In this document: in pieces, positions 1 through 10,399 of the stretch | How the letters are laid out: each line of letters starts with the position of its first letter | How positions within the stretch are numbered: position 1 is the first letter of the stretch | Assembly: GCF_030848805.1 (NCBI RefSeq) | Contig: NC_092365.1 | Location: 13,542,486 to 13,606,485, forward strand | Origin: Temnothorax longispinosus | Lineage: Eukaryota; Arthropoda; Insecta; Hymenoptera; Formicidae | Direction: 5' to 3' | DNA: 64,000 bases | Translations under genes and position numbers: made by a program | The notes under the pieces: generated by a model | What the model saw: only the letters and a program-made list of their open reading frames with translations | Told to the model about the DNA's origin: nothing | Database searches by the model: none

Positions 1-278
1 TTTACATTTAGGTACTTTTGGATAGAATTCCAGTTTTTCGGCTTGTATTTTGAATGGAAAATTCAATCTCCTGTCTATGTGTGCGGTCGCTTCTCTTAGT
101 TCTATGATTATTTTTCGATCGGGAGCGCGCGCGTTAATAAAATATTGTGATTTGCGTGAGTCAGGTAGTCTGTAATGTCGTTTATGTCTGTCGTGAGGTC
201 ATTCAAAATAGCGTTTAATACTAATAGTTGTTCGATTTTTTCGTAATATATGCCGGGCTCGGCAGTGAACGTTATCAT
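1..278 (-). pseudogene. envelope (F-like) gene, 5' part, internally deleted and truncated by window edge
   Basis: The ATG is at 278-276. The first 15 codons match the start of the 548-residue envelope ORF of copy 2 (41880-43526). The reading then jumps in frame to residues 187 onward of that protein, so about 171 codons (513 bp) are missing, including the region in copy 2 that resembles the cleavage site and fusion peptide of baculovirus F proteins. Both deletion ends in copy 2 carry the 7-bp word ACAACTA. Near position 30 one extra A shifts the frame. Just upstream (about 320-340) lies a splice-acceptor-like stretch also conserved in copy 2. The product would not be a working envelope. Confidence 0.8.
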
Positions 279-509
279 CTCGTATGGTAGTTGCTCTGAT
301 TTTGTTTCATTTGCGAGGTGTAGGATGATAGTTAGCCTGTAATGTGAATAAGTTCTTGGAGATATTCTACTTATCTTTTACTTTATGCTGACTTAATCCG
401 TCAGCGAGAGTCGTTTCTTTCAAGTAGCGCGTTTCGCGTTAGTCCACTGCTGCCTTTCGAGTGGTACTTAATGTTTGAATTGTGAAGTGCATATAATAAA
501 ATAAAAAAA

Positions 510-824
510 ATGAGGTGCTTTAGATGCGATAGATATTTCGCGCCTTCGACGTGCGATGCGTGCCTACGCACGTATTGGCTGGAAGTAGCTCGAGCTCCTC
601 GAGCCCAGGTTGCAGAGCCTGAATCGCCTGACTCGCCGCCTCCGCCCTATGAGGATGCGATTCAGCAGGACATGCGGGTGGCTCAGGCTTCCCGCGCCCT
701 TCCGCCTCCTTCATATATCGAGGCGATTCGGGAGGAAGTGTCCCCCCTGCGGGTATTTGTGAATGTGAACACGGGAGCGCGGGAGGTCACCCGTGGTTTT
801 CGACGAATTTTAACCACTAGGTGA
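510..824 (+). CDS. small Cys-rich PPxY protein encoded antisense to the Gypsy element (copy 1)
   Basis: A 104-residue ORF lies between the pol and env genes of Gypsy copy 1 on the strand opposite to them. It starts with CxxC motifs (MRCFRC, CDAC), then a Pro-rich middle with two PPxY-type motifs (PPPPYEDAI and PPPSYIEAI). The equivalent place in copy 2 holds a 78-residue homologue (41410-41646). Over the first 30 aligned codons I count 13 silent and 4 replacement differences, and the early gaps between the two are whole codons, which is the pattern of a translated gene. The ORF ends on AG|GTGAGT, a strong splice-donor consensus also kept in copy 2. PPxY motifs in other viruses recruit Nedd4-type ligases for budding; a similar role here is inference. 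No known family was recognised. Confidence 0.6.
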   Translation: MRCFRCDRYFAPSTCDACLRTYWLEVARAPRAQVAEPESPDSPPPPYEDAIQQDMRVAQASRALPPPSYIEAIREEVSPLRVFVNVNTGAREVTRGFRRILTTR

Positions 825-890
825 GTACTTGTTAAATTTTTCTCTTTTTTTTTTTTTTTTTTTTTCCTTCTGCTTTTACCCGTGTGCTTT
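825..890. repeat. poly-T tract between antisense ORF and pol stop
   Basis: A run of about 20 T residues (847-865) lies just downstream of the pol stop codon when the element is read on the minus strand, where it is a poly-A run. Copy 2 has the matching A-run at about 41365-41383. It is therefore an inherited part of the family. Confidence 0.6.
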
Positions 891-3800
891 TTATTCTTCG
901 ACTAACGCTTTCAATCGGTTCGCGTGAACACGTAGCGTCTTCCGTTTAATTTTGATTGTGTAATTTACGTCGTTGTGCTTTTCCAAAATTACATACGGTC
1001 CTACCCATTGCGAGTCGAGCTTCTTTGAGCGGCCTCGTCGTATTGTTTCGTCATAAAGTAGTACTTTATCGCCTACTTTGAAGGTTGCCTTTTTGCTTTT
1101 TTTATCGTATTGTAATTTTGATTTTGCTTTTTCATCTTTCGTGTTTTCTTTCGCGATTTGATTCGCTGCACGGATCCGTTCTCGTAGTTCTATTGCATAA
1201 TCTTCATATGAATATGTCAATTTCGGCGGTTTTGTTAAGGCCGTTGGTAGGTCAGGTCGGTGCCCGTAAACTAGTTCAAATGGCGTGAACCCGGTAGTAG
1301 AGTGTGGCGTCGTATTATATGTAAACATCGCGTAAGGGAGCCATTCGTCCCAGTCGGTTTGGTCTTGATTTATATAATGTCTCAGGTATTCGGCGAGAGT
1401 GCGATGCGATCTCTCTAGTGCGCCGTTACTCTCAGGGTGGTACGCCGTTGTTTGAATCTTCTCAATTTTTAATAATTTGCACGTATTTTTGAACATTTCG
1501 CTCGTAAAGTTCGTGCCCTGATCCGTGAGAATTTTCTCCGGAATTCCGTGTTCTAACACAATTTTTGTTACGAATTCTTTGGCGATGGTTTTGGCTTCCT
1601 GATTTTCAATCGGTATCGCCTTACTAAATTTTGTTAAATTATCCTGAAACGTCAGAATGTATTTGTTTCCTTGATTTGTAATTGTTAACGGACCGACGAT
1701 GTCGAGAGCGCATTTTTCAAATGGTCGTTCTGGCGTGTCCGTGATGACCATTGGCATCTTCGTTTTTCTGCTTAGTTTATTTTTCTGGCAGTATTCGCAT
1801 CTGCCGATGTAAGTCTCGACATCTTTTGTTATACCTTTCCAATCGTGTTGTAGTCGGATTCGGTCTAAAGTGCGTGTGACTCCTTGGTGCCCTCCGATAG
1901 GCGAGTCATGATACTCGTATAGTATCTGTTTCTTTTCCTCCTCCAAGTATTCTCGGGGCGCATGTTCTTCTTCTTGCTGTATCGTGTGCACAGCTGACGC
2001 CTCTGTTATCGGGTTACGGCTCAATGCGTCGGCGTTTAGGTTGCTCTTCCCTGACTTGTGTATGATTTCGTAATCATACTCCTCTAATTTAAGCCTCCAT
2101 CTAATTAATCTTGAACCGGGGTCGGTAACATTGAATAACCAGATCAATGGTTTGTGATCGGTTATTATTTTAAATCTAACGCCATAAAGATAGGGGCGAA
2201 AATGCTTGACTGCCCACACGATGGCTAGCAGTTCTTTCTCCGTCGTATTATAATTCTGTTCCGCTTTGCATAATACGCGGCTGGCGTACGCTATCGGTCG
2301 GTCTTGGCCGACTACTCCCTGTGAGAGGATAGCTCCTATAGCGAAATCTGACGCGTCTGTCGTCACGATAAATTCCTTATTAAAGTCGGGATAATTTAAC
2401 ACCGGCGCGGTTGTTAATTTTTCCTTTAATAATTCAAACGCGTTTTGCTGCTCTATTGACCAAATAAATTTTTCTCCTTTCCTAGTGAGCTTGGTCAGTG
2501 GCTTGGCTAGTTTCGAAAAATTTTCGATGAATTTTCGGTAGTACCCGGCTAGGCCTATGAACGACTGAATGTCTTTCAGTTTTTTAGGAGTCGGAAACTC
2601 CTTGACAGCTATTAGTTTCGACGGGTCCGGTGAGATTCCTTTTTCCGAAATCACGTGACCCAGGTACACGACTTCTTTACGTAGAAATGCACATTTGCTC
2701 GGTTTCAACTTTAAGTTGTATTTTCGAAGCCTGAGTAGCACGTCTATTATTCTTCTGATATGTTCCGTTAGCGTCGCCCCGTATATGACGATGTCGTCGA
2801 TATACACGAAACATCTCAGCCCTAGCAGGCCGGCCAGCACCGCGTACATTAGCCGCTGAAATGCTGCCGGTGCGTTTTTCAGACCAAAAGGCATGCGATT
2901 AAATTCAAAGTGCCCATCCGGAGTGGAGAAGGCTGTTTTGCCTTTGTGGTCTTTATGCATGGGGATTTGGTGATACCCCGAAGCCAAATCTAAAACGGTA
3001 AAGTATTTCGCGTTACCTAATTGGTCTAAAATGTCGGTTATGTTCGGCATGGGGAAGGAATCTCCCATGGTGAGATCATTCATTTTCCGAAAATCAATAA
3101 CCACGCGAAATTGCACTTTTCCGGATGCGTCCGGTTTTTTAAGAACGACTATTATCGGTGCGTTCCAGTGACTCGTGCTCGGGCTGATTATGCCGTCTTC
3201 GAGCATCTTTTCTATTTGCTTTTTCACTTCGGCCTTATGCTTCTCGGGTAACCGATATGGTTTCACATTCACGGGCGCGCTACCTGGCCGGGTATTTATC
3301 TCGTGCTCTATTGCGGTAGTCGCGCTTAAATGGTCGCCGTCTATATAGAACACATCAAAGTAATCATCGCAAATTTGTTCTACGGCTGCTCGCTCTTCGG
3401 CGTTCAAGTGATCGAGCTGTACTTGCTCGCGTACTTTCTTTTGTCGTTCGGCGATGGTCTCGCGCTCGTCGCTCGAGCGTAACGAGAGGACGTCCGCGGT
3501 GTCGGGCGGCGGCAGGTCTTCTAAAGTTACATGTGGAGTGAGTATCTCCACGGGCTTGTCCGTCACATTCAATACGCTAATCGGACATTTAAATTCGACG
3601 GGCTGCACTAGGCAATGCCCGATAAAGACCCCTGGGGCGGGTTCGCCGCTCCGCACAATGCCGACACGATTATGATCGGTGACGGCTTCCACGATTGTTT
3701 CGCTATGTGGCGGAAGTTTTACCTTGCGAAAAGGTCGGAGCTTAAAGGAAGCTGAGCCGATTTTTAATCGCTTTTTCGAATTTGAAATATCCGCTTTGTG

Positions 3801-6089
3801 TTTTGAGAGGAAGTCGTTTCCTAAAATGCCTTCATATTCCATGGGAAAATTGTCTTTCACCACGTACATCGTGTGGCGAATTTTTTTATCTCCGAGATCC
3901 ACAGTGGCTTTTATCTTCCCTATCGTGTGAATCTGGTGTCCGGTTACGCCGACTAGCGCTAACCGTTCTTCCTTCACCATCGCTTTCGCTTTCAAATTTC
4001 CCACTTTTATTAACGTGAGTGTTGCGCCTGAATCTAATAACAGGTCCATTTCTCCTTTCTCTGCCTCCTGTACGGGCAGCGTCACTAAGTCTAGCGGGCC
4101 TTCCTCGTGCTTCTTGCTTATCTGTGCAACACGATATGTCTCGGCGGCGCGCGCCTTATTCCTTTTAGGCTTCTCATCCTCCTCGCTGCTGCTGCGAGAG
4201 GATGTTTCCTCGCTAGATTCTTGTGTCCTTGTCTTTCTGACAGTACTCACGGGCGTTTTCTTAACTGCTTCCGTTTTCGTTCGGCGCGGTCGCTCGGGTT
4301 TTGGTCGCCCGTTTAACGACCAGCATTCGTCGCGCTTATGCCCTGCCTTTTTACAATATGAACACTCTATCGTGTTAATGCCGCTAGGCTTCTCGGGTTT
4401 CGGCAACGCGTATCTGTTTGCTTGTCGGCCCGTACGGCAATCTCGCGCGTAATGACCGTTCTTTCCGCACGTGTGACATTGTCCTACGGTATTTCCCGCG
4501 CCTCGCGTATTCGCGGTGGGGTATTTATTTTTTGCCGTTGCTTGCGCGCTACGCGGGGAGGGGCCTCTAACCTTTTCCTCCGCGCTGGCGCCGGTTATCG
4601 CTTCTTGTAAGCTTTGGTATCGCTGTGCTCTTACTAATAGCTTTATATCATCGTGCAATCCGATTTGAAAATTATGCAGCGCTTGAGTTTTAATGTTTTC
4701 GAGGATGGCCTTCTGCTGTTCCTGCGTGTGGCCTTTACCCTCTTCCATTGCTTCATACAATTCGCGCGCTAATTTCTCGACGCGCCTACCGAATTCTTGT
4801 GCGCTTTCGCCGGGCTTTTGCGCTAACGAATTAAATTCCAGCTGCAAGTGCGTCGTGCAGCGTTTTCCTAAATATTCTGTCTCGAGTTCGCGCTTTAATT
4901 GATCAAAATCGCGGATATCGCGCGTGTCGAAATCTGTCATAGCCTTCCCTTTAAATTTCGTACAAAGAATGGCTTCGAGTAGCATCGACTCGTCGGTCGG
5001 CTGTATATTTTTCATGGCGTACGTGCTAGCGTTTATGAACTCTCGGACGCGTTCTCGCGAATCTCCATTGATCTCGGGTATCATTGCTCGCGCTTCCTTA
5101 AGGCTGAGGTACCCGGTGACTAGACCCGGTTGGTTCCGGACGTCGCTACGCGTTCGTCCGTATGTGATATCCAGCGGGCCCTGGCTGTGTACGCGACGGT
5201 CTCGCGTGTCGGAATCGTATGTGGCGGATTCCATCCGGCCTACGCGATTCCGCAATTCGCGAAAAGCGCGAAGGAGTTCGGCTGATCGGTCAAATTCCGT
5301 AGCCTCGATGCGGTCCATGCGTTCTTGCATGTCGCGCATTAGATTAATTAAATCGGTAATTACAACGTCCTGGGCTCTCAACTCGGATCGCGTCGGCTCT
5401 GGGGCCTGAGGTCGCCTGGCGGGCGGCCCATTTTGCGCCATTTCGGTGGCGGCCTGTTCGGACACTCTAGATGGGTCCGGATTTTCCTCGCGGTTCTCTC
5501 GGCTTGGAGTCGCGTTTCCTGTCTGACTCATTTTGAGAGCTTTAGGCGTATAGTCCTCCCCGTTAGGATCAAATACGTCGGTGTCGTATGAAGTGAGGGA
5601 AAATTCTCCTCGTTGTGGCACGTGGCTTGGCGTGTCGTCGGAGACGTCTGTCAGTGAGTCAGTCGGAGTCGGTCGCTCTGTATTATTATCGCGGTGTTCG
5701 CGTTCGCCTGTTACGCTTACGTCTACTTCGTCGAACGGAAACTCGCGTTCTATGACAACGTTTGGAGATAGTACGGGCGTCTCTTCCTCGGCAAAACGCG
5801 AATCTAAATTTTGTCGAACTTGATCTAATGCGTCTTGCTCAGCGGGCCGGTCTAACCCTTCGCTTTCAGCGGGCCGGTTCACCCCTTCGCTTTCAGCGGG
5901 CCGGTTTAACCCTTCGCTTTCAGCGGGCCGGTTCACCCCTTCGCTTTCAGCGGGCCGGTTTAACCCTTCGCTTTCGGATCGCGTCGCACTCACCGGGTTA
6001 GCTAGATTACGCGAAGCGCGGTGCGCGGACTCGCTATGGACGAACGACGCTTGTCGGACGGGCGTTTGTCGGTTCGGGTCGTCCGACAT
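891..6089 (-). CDS. gag-pol: Gag-Pol polyprotein of Gypsy copy 1, single intact frame
   Basis: The 1732-residue frame encodes structural, protease, reverse transcriptase, RNase H and integrase parts. The N-terminus has about five tandem copies of a 9-residue unit (RPAESEGLN or VN), then a Gag capsid-like helical region (about 345-520) and two CCHC zinc knuckles (CHTCGKNGHYARDC near 540; CSYCKKAGHKRDEC near 580). Next are an aspartic protease DSGA motif (about 683), RT with YIDD (about 1097), RNase H (TTDASDF near 1245), and integrase with an HHCC zinc site (about 1400-1435) and D,D,E motifs (LDIVGPL near 1460, TDQGTNF near 1522, HPESNGALERSH near 1553). Gag and Pol share one frame with no stop or shift, unlike many Gypsy elements. 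Copy 2 has the same protein in several frames. This copy could be functional. Confidence 0.92.
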   Translation of the reverse strand: MSDDPNRQTPVRQASFVHSESAHRASRNLANPVSATRSESEGLNRPAESEGVNRPAESEGLNRPAESEGVNRPAESEGLDRPAEQDALDQVRQNLDSRFAEEETPVLSPNVVIEREFPFDEVDVSVTGEREHRDNNTERPTPTDSLTDVSDDTPSHVPQRGEFSLTSYDTDVFDPNGEDYTPKALKMSQTGNATPSRENREENPDPSRVSEQAATEMAQNGPPARRPQAPEPTRSELRAQDVVITDLINLMRDMQERMDRIEATEFDRSAELLRAFRELRNRVGRMESATYDSDTRDRRVHSQGPLDITYGRTRSDVRNQPGLVTGYLSLKEARAMIPEINGDSRERVREFINASTYAMKNIQPTDESMLLEAILCTKFKGKAMTDFDTRDIRDFDQLKRELETEYLGKRCTTHLQLEFNSLAQKPGESAQEFGRRVEKLARELYEAMEEGKGHTQEQQKAILENIKTQALHNFQIGLHDDIKLLVRAQRYQSLQEAITGASAEEKVRGPSPRSAQATAKNKYPTANTRGAGNTVGQCHTCGKNGHYARDCRTGRQANRYALPKPEKPSGINTIECSYCKKAGHKRDECWSLNGRPKPERPRRTKTEAVKKTPVSTVRKTRTQESSEETSSRSSSEEDEKPKRNKARAAETYRVAQISKKHEEGPLDLVTLPVQEAEKGEMDLLLDSGATLTLIKVGNLKAKAMVKEERLALVGVTGHQIHTIGKIKATVDLGDKKIRHTMYVVKDNFPMEYEGILGNDFLSKHKADISNSKKRLKIGSASFKLRPFRKVKLPPHSETIVEAVTDHNRVGIVRSGEPAPGVFIGHCLVQPVEFKCPISVLNVTDKPVEILTPHVTLEDLPPPDTADVLSLRSSDERETIAERQKKVREQVQLDHLNAEERAAVEQICDDYFDVFYIDGDHLSATTAIEHEINTRPGSAPVNVKPYRLPEKHKAEVKKQIEKMLEDGIISPSTSHWNAPIIVVLKKPDASGKVQFRVVIDFRKMNDLTMGDSFPMPNITDILDQLGNAKYFTVLDLASGYHQIPMHKDHKGKTAFSTPDGHFEFNRMPFGLKNAPAAFQRLMYAVLAGLLGLRCFVYIDDIVIYGATLTEHIRRIIDVLLRLRKYNLKLKPSKCAFLRKEVVYLGHVISEKGISPDPSKLIAVKEFPTPKKLKDIQSFIGLAGYYRKFIENFSKLAKPLTKLTRKGEKFIWSIEQQNAFELLKEKLTTAPVLNYPDFNKEFIVTTDASDFAIGAILSQGVVGQDRPIAYASRVLCKAEQNYNTTEKELLAIVWAVKHFRPYLYGVRFKIITDHKPLIWLFNVTDPGSRLIRWRLKLEEYDYEIIHKSGKSNLNADALSRNPITEASAVHTIQQEEEHAPREYLEEEKKQILYEYHDSPIGGHQGVTRTLDRIRLQHDWKGITKDVETYIGRCEYCQKNKLSRKTKMPMVITDTPERPFEKCALDIVGPLTITNQGNKYILTFQDNLTKFSKAIPIENQEAKTIAKEFVTKIVLEHGIPEKILTDQGTNFTSEMFKNTCKLLKIEKIQTTAYHPESNGALERSHRTLAEYLRHYINQDQTDWDEWLPYAMFTYNTTPHSTTGFTPFELVYGHRPDLPTALTKPPKLTYSYEDYAIELRERIRAANQIAKENTKDEKAKSKLQYDKKSKKATFKVGDKVLLYDETIRRGRSKKLDSQWVGPYVILEKHNDVNYTIKIKRKTLRVHANRLKALVEE

Positions 6090-6468
6090 CTACTTAGCGC
6101 TCGGGGATATAATAATTTTCGCACTTACAATATCGCCGCGAATCGCATGTTGCTGCCTGTCTGCATCGCCTGGTCGTCGGGCCGCTTCGCTGCTTGGCTG
6201 CGTCCCTGTCGTCGCTGCGTCCCTGTTGCGCTGCTATGCTGCTTCGCTGTGTCCCTGCGTCGTCGCTCGGGCCGGTGATGCCGTGCGGTAGGTCGTGGCC
6301 GTCTCAGGTGTCACTTCTGCACTCGCGGCTGCTACCGTCTCTTAGCTCGCGTCTTATCTGACTTTTCCTTTCCGGGATGCGTTGCCTCCCTTATTAATTA
6401 AACTTGGTCTGTTTCAGACGTGAGATGGCGATGTGGGCTGGTCCTTCCTCGCAAGATGGCTGAAACGA

Positions 6469-6485
6469 TCCCACCGCTGCCACCA
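6469..6485 (-). other. primer binding site, complementary to tRNA-Leu 3' end
   Basis: Read on the minus strand the 17 bases are TGGTGGCAGCGGTGGGA, three bases past the LTR. They are the complement of the CCA-bearing 3' end of a eukaryotic tRNA-Leu (AAG type) as I know it. The identical site follows the 5' LTR of copy 2. Confidence 0.8.
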
Positions 6486-6488
6486 AAT

Positions 6489-6975
6489 TGTTAGCCGGGT
6501 ATCGGCTAAGGGGATCGAGTTCCGCTTGCGAGCGAGAAAGGAGTGAATCAACACGTCCGATTTCCAATTTATATCTTTATTGAATAAATGGGCTTGTTCT
6601 ACACGAGTTGTCTCTTCTTGTTGAGTTCCCGCCTTGCGGTTCGTTTTCAGGAAATCGTAGGTGTTTCGACGCGACTGCTAGCTGTTCTTCGACCGACTGA
6701 CTGGCATGCCAATTCGGCGGTCTTTTATAGTCTTGCGACCGAGTCTTGTTGCTAACTCGGGGCTTCCGAGTTAGCGCGGGATTCTCGTTGCCGACGCTTC
6801 GCGATGGCCTTCGCGTCAGCGATTTCGGTCGCTCCGGAATCCGCGCTCCGGGTTCCGGTGTCGACTTGCATCGGATGATCGTTCGTCCGATGCAATCGTC
6901 AGGAGTTTCGGTGGAAATCATATTCGACTTCTGTCGCTACCTATCGAATTACCTAATCATTGCGCGCTCGCAACA
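6489..6975 (-). repeat. 5' LTR of Gypsy copy 1
   Basis: On the plus strand it starts TGTTAGCCGG and ends GCTCGCAACA, so on the element strand it has TGTTGCGAGC...CTAACA ends like the LTR of copy 2 (TGTTGTGAGC...CTAACA). The inner boundary is set by the primer site. The partner LTR lies left of the window, so no target duplication can be checked; the four outer bases are GCGG. ORFs read through this region are incidental. Confidence 0.8.
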
Positions 6976-7717
6976 GCGGTAATGACATTTGAGAGTCTTT
7001 TAATTGGGTTGTGGCAGAGCGTTTGAGATAACCTGCTCTTCACCTTGCACAGCTGGTACATCTTTACAAACTTATTAATTAGCAACTATCGCTTATAGCT
7101 ACAGGCTTATTAGCCTGTATATTTATTTATTTCAGTATAAAATAATTTTTAAAACGTTCATATTAATTCTGATTGCAGACGGACCTTCGGGAACACTAGC
7201 GCCTTCTTCTTTTAACATGAATAACTAAAAATCTATATTTCGGCTAATTACCGAGTTTATAAATATTTAATTAAAATTATCTGGGTGACTCACAAACCTT
7301 TTTAATCACACTTCATAACTCTTCATACAAAATACAAACGATTCCGTATACAAACTTTTATTAATTTATCTATTTCGGCTAAATGCATGATGTAAAAATA
7401 ATTAATTAATTACAATTAAACGAATGACTCACAAACCTTTTCAATTGCAAAGACTTCAAAAGTCTTCATACAAAATACAAACGATTTCATATGGTAGATT
7501 CTTTCCCGGACATTCATTTTCGGTCAAATACATACGAATGCACTATTATAGTACATACTTTATCGTATATTCGATGAGTGTTGCACTGACCTTGTGTAGC
7601 ACTAATTTTGTATTCGGACACACAAAATAAACTGAACGAGTGCAAAGTTTATTGCACGGCCAGATTTGTCAGTGCAGTTTGCTATTACAAGCGAAAAGTT
7701 ACGGGACATTAGAAATA
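6976..7717. other. non-coding, AT-rich, with an imperfect direct repeat of about 139 bp
   Basis: Two copies of a roughly 135-139-bp unit are seen at about 7236-7365 and 7371-7505. Both start TATTTCGGCTAA and share TGACTCACAAACCTTTT and CTTCATACAAAATACAAACG. No gene was recognised. The sequence between the Gypsy LTR and these repeats shows nothing else. Confidence 0.5.
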
Positions 7718-7897
7718 ATGAATTCTGATGTTAAAATGAAGCGATTTATGTTTCTAAATGAAATGTTAGAAACTATTAGTAATAGTGACGATGAGAAAGA
7801 AATAAATATTGTTATACGAGTTTTAAAAACTGAAGAAAGGCCGAAAATAAAAAAATATATAAATATTATAAATAAATACTGTTCGAGATTCCATTAA
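7718..7897 (+). pseudogene. short ORF, possibly the N-terminal stub of a PIF/Harbinger-type protein
   Basis: A 60-codon ORF (MNSDVKMKRFMFLN...) contains an ERPKIKKYINIINKY segment. This resembles the start of HARBI1-like nucleases of Hymenoptera, where a basic 'RP-x-I-x-NY' stretch precedes the first conserved helix. It stops at a GC-rich junction with no nuclease domain after it. The resemblance is weak, and it could equally be a chance ORF or a short unrelated gene. Confidence 0.25.
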
Positions 7898-8526
7898 CGT
7901 TGCGCCGTCCGATCAGATGGCAGCATCGATCGGGTAACGACGCTCGATCACCGCGGTAGCTTGCGCCCGCACGGGCGCGCTCATCGCCAACGTCTTCCTC
8001 GCGATCGAGGTAATCGTACAAATGGCCGCGCGGTGACTAGTCGCATAACGTGTGCTCTGTACGTTTTCGATCAGTGACTTCGGTTAATCGTGCACATCGC
8101 AGTGCCCACGCTGTTTTAGATCGTATCATAAACTGTGAAATAGACCGCTCATCAACTCTGGTGCCTCAACACGACGACTCAAGCTCACACGTGCGCGAGT
8201 GCCGACCGCCACGTGTCTCACCGGCTCACGGGCGACTCACCACAAGAGGAGGGCAATTAATATAATTGTCGCTCGCCTGCAACGATCATACAAAGACTTC
8301 TCTTTTATACACCGCTCATCGATTCTCAGGTCAGACTGTAACAATTTCGATACATTAAAGACGGCTCAGACTGTGGTCTGAGTTACACAAAATAAAGTGC
8401 ATAATTCGTTAACACCTTCCACGCGTGTCCTTCTCATCCCGCTCCCATCGTCGGGATTAATCAGCAATTTCGCGAACAAATACTCAGATAAAGAGGTAAA
8501 TTATGTAATAATAAATATTTTTGAGA
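7898..8526. other. GC-richer unassigned stretch with AATAAA
   Basis: Base composition changes sharply at about 7893 to a CpG-rich segment that continues to about 8460. It has an AATAAA at about 8391 and repeated GACTC/CTCAG words. It could be an LTR or a gene leader remnant, but no paired copy, TG...CA ends or coding frame was found. Confidence 0.3.
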
Positions 8527-9309
8527 TCTATATCTATACTATCTATACTATTATCTATACTATTATTATAAAGCAACAGGGTTTGCATTTTTTTGTTCGC
8601 TATGATCTCGGAAACCAATGGACCGAATTTTTACCAAACGTATATGAAATAGGGGTAGAATTTCCCGGGGAGTGCTATAGGGTGTATAGTTTTTCGTTAC
8701 CGATTTTCTGGAAACCGGTTTTTCTAATTTTTTCAATTTTCGGTAAATAATTGACGGAATTTCAAAGAATTGTATATAAAGCAAGGGTTGAATTTTCCGG
8801 GGAGTGCCATAAAATGTATAATTTTTTGTTACCGATCTCTTTGGAAGCCGGTACTGAAATTTTTGAAATTAAAAATCATTTGACCGAATTTTTATTAAAT
8901 TGTATATACTTTTAATATCGATTTTTTTGGAAACCGGTATCAGAAGTTTTTCGAATTAAAAACCATTTGACCGAATTTTTATTAAAAGTATATGAAATAG
9001 GGGTAGAATTTCCCGGGGAGTGTAGAGGTAGAGTGTATAGTTTTTTTACCGATTTTCTGGAAACCGGTTTTTTTAATTTTTCTAATTTTTCGAGAAATAA
9101 TTGACCGAATTTTTACTAAAAGTATATGAAATAGGGGTAGAATTTCCCAGGGAGAACTATAAAGTATATAATTTTTTGTTACCGAGATTATAGCAAATAA
9201 AAAAAGGCTACAAACTGTTTTTTTATTATAATAGTAAAGAATTTTACATAAAACAAGGGTAGAAGTTTCGAGACTAAATAAGTTGTTAAATTCACATGTT
9301 AAATATTAT

Positions 9310-9535
9310 TAATTATACGCACGCACACATACGCATCCACACACACACACACATAAACAAACACACACACAAAAACACACACAAACACATACACACAAAT
9401 ACACACACAGCAAACACACACACACACAAATACACACACAGACAAACACACACAAAGACAAACACACACACACACACACACACACAAACATACACGCACG
9501 CACACATACAAACACTAACACAAACATACATACAC
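9310..9535. repeat. (CA)n-rich microsatellite inside the Helitron
   Basis: An interrupted CA/ACACAA tract. Long open frames in it on both strands are by-products of the low complexity. Confidence 0.9.
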
Positions 9536-9721
9536 AAGAGGTGTAAATCCGACCAGGCAACCTCCACGTGGTACATCTTGGGTAATGCTAATGCTGGCGG
9601 TATTGACACAAAATTGAGGTATGGCATATTATATGCAAAAATGTTTTATTTCCGAAATATAAATTTGTAATATTGAAAATTAAAAAATGGCAAAAGCTAC
9701 GCGTATGAGAGCAATGCATAT

Positions 9722-9974
<253 letters not shown>

Positions 9975-10399
9975 ATTTGCGTGTCTTCATACACATGTTC
10001 TCCGGGGCGAAGCCCGGCGGGGCATGCTAGTCATTTAATATATCAGTTAAAGGTAATTCTTTGTATTCACGAAACCTACAGGTAATTGTTTGTTTGTACG
10101 AGACGATTTGAAGAGATGTTTACTATGTTGGAAAGTTTAATAAAACAATATTTCCTAGAAAATTACACAATTATACAAATACGCGAATTGTTGTTAAAAA
10201 ACCATGGAATTTTTAAATCGATCAGCACTATTAAGAGAATACTTTCTTCATTGGGACTGAAAAGAAAATATTTCAAGGAGTCAGAAATGAGAGACATAAT
10301 TTCTGCTGTTGGTTCACTCATGTGGTTACAATTTGAAGAGGTTCACTCATGTGGTTACAATTTGGGATACAGAAGCTTATGGAGTAAACTAAAAATGCA

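Larger units (their letters stand above)
1..6975 (-). mobile_element. Gypsy/errantivirus-like LTR retroelement, copy 1 (left end outside window)
   Basis: Read on the minus strand the order is 5' LTR (6489-6975), tRNA-type primer binding site, leader, one Gag-Pol frame, a short intergenic stretch carrying an ORF on the opposite strand, and the start of an envelope-like gene that runs off the left edge. The same order occurs in copy 2 at 35352-44073, which supplies the missing part. The integrase follows RNase H, as in Ty3/Gypsy elements, and an F-type envelope gene is typical of errantiviruses. Copy 1 keeps an undamaged Gag-Pol but has a shortened envelope gene. Its LTR (487 bp) is longer than that of copy 2 (415 bp), so the two belong to related but distinct subfamilies. 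Confidence 0.93.

Noticed and set aside
3454..5823. Plus-strand ORFs opposite Gag-Pol
   Set aside because: Shadows of the minus-strand Gag-Pol frame. Unlike 510-824 they lie opposite coding sequence and show no independent motif.
6577..6921. 114-codon minus-strand ORF inside the LTR of Gypsy copy 1
   Set aside because: Falls within U3/R-type LTR sequence, and no equivalent is in the copy 2 LTR.
9299..9627. Several ORFs of 70-124 codons on both strands
   Set aside because: They are translations of a CA microsatellite (Val/Cys or Thr/His runs).
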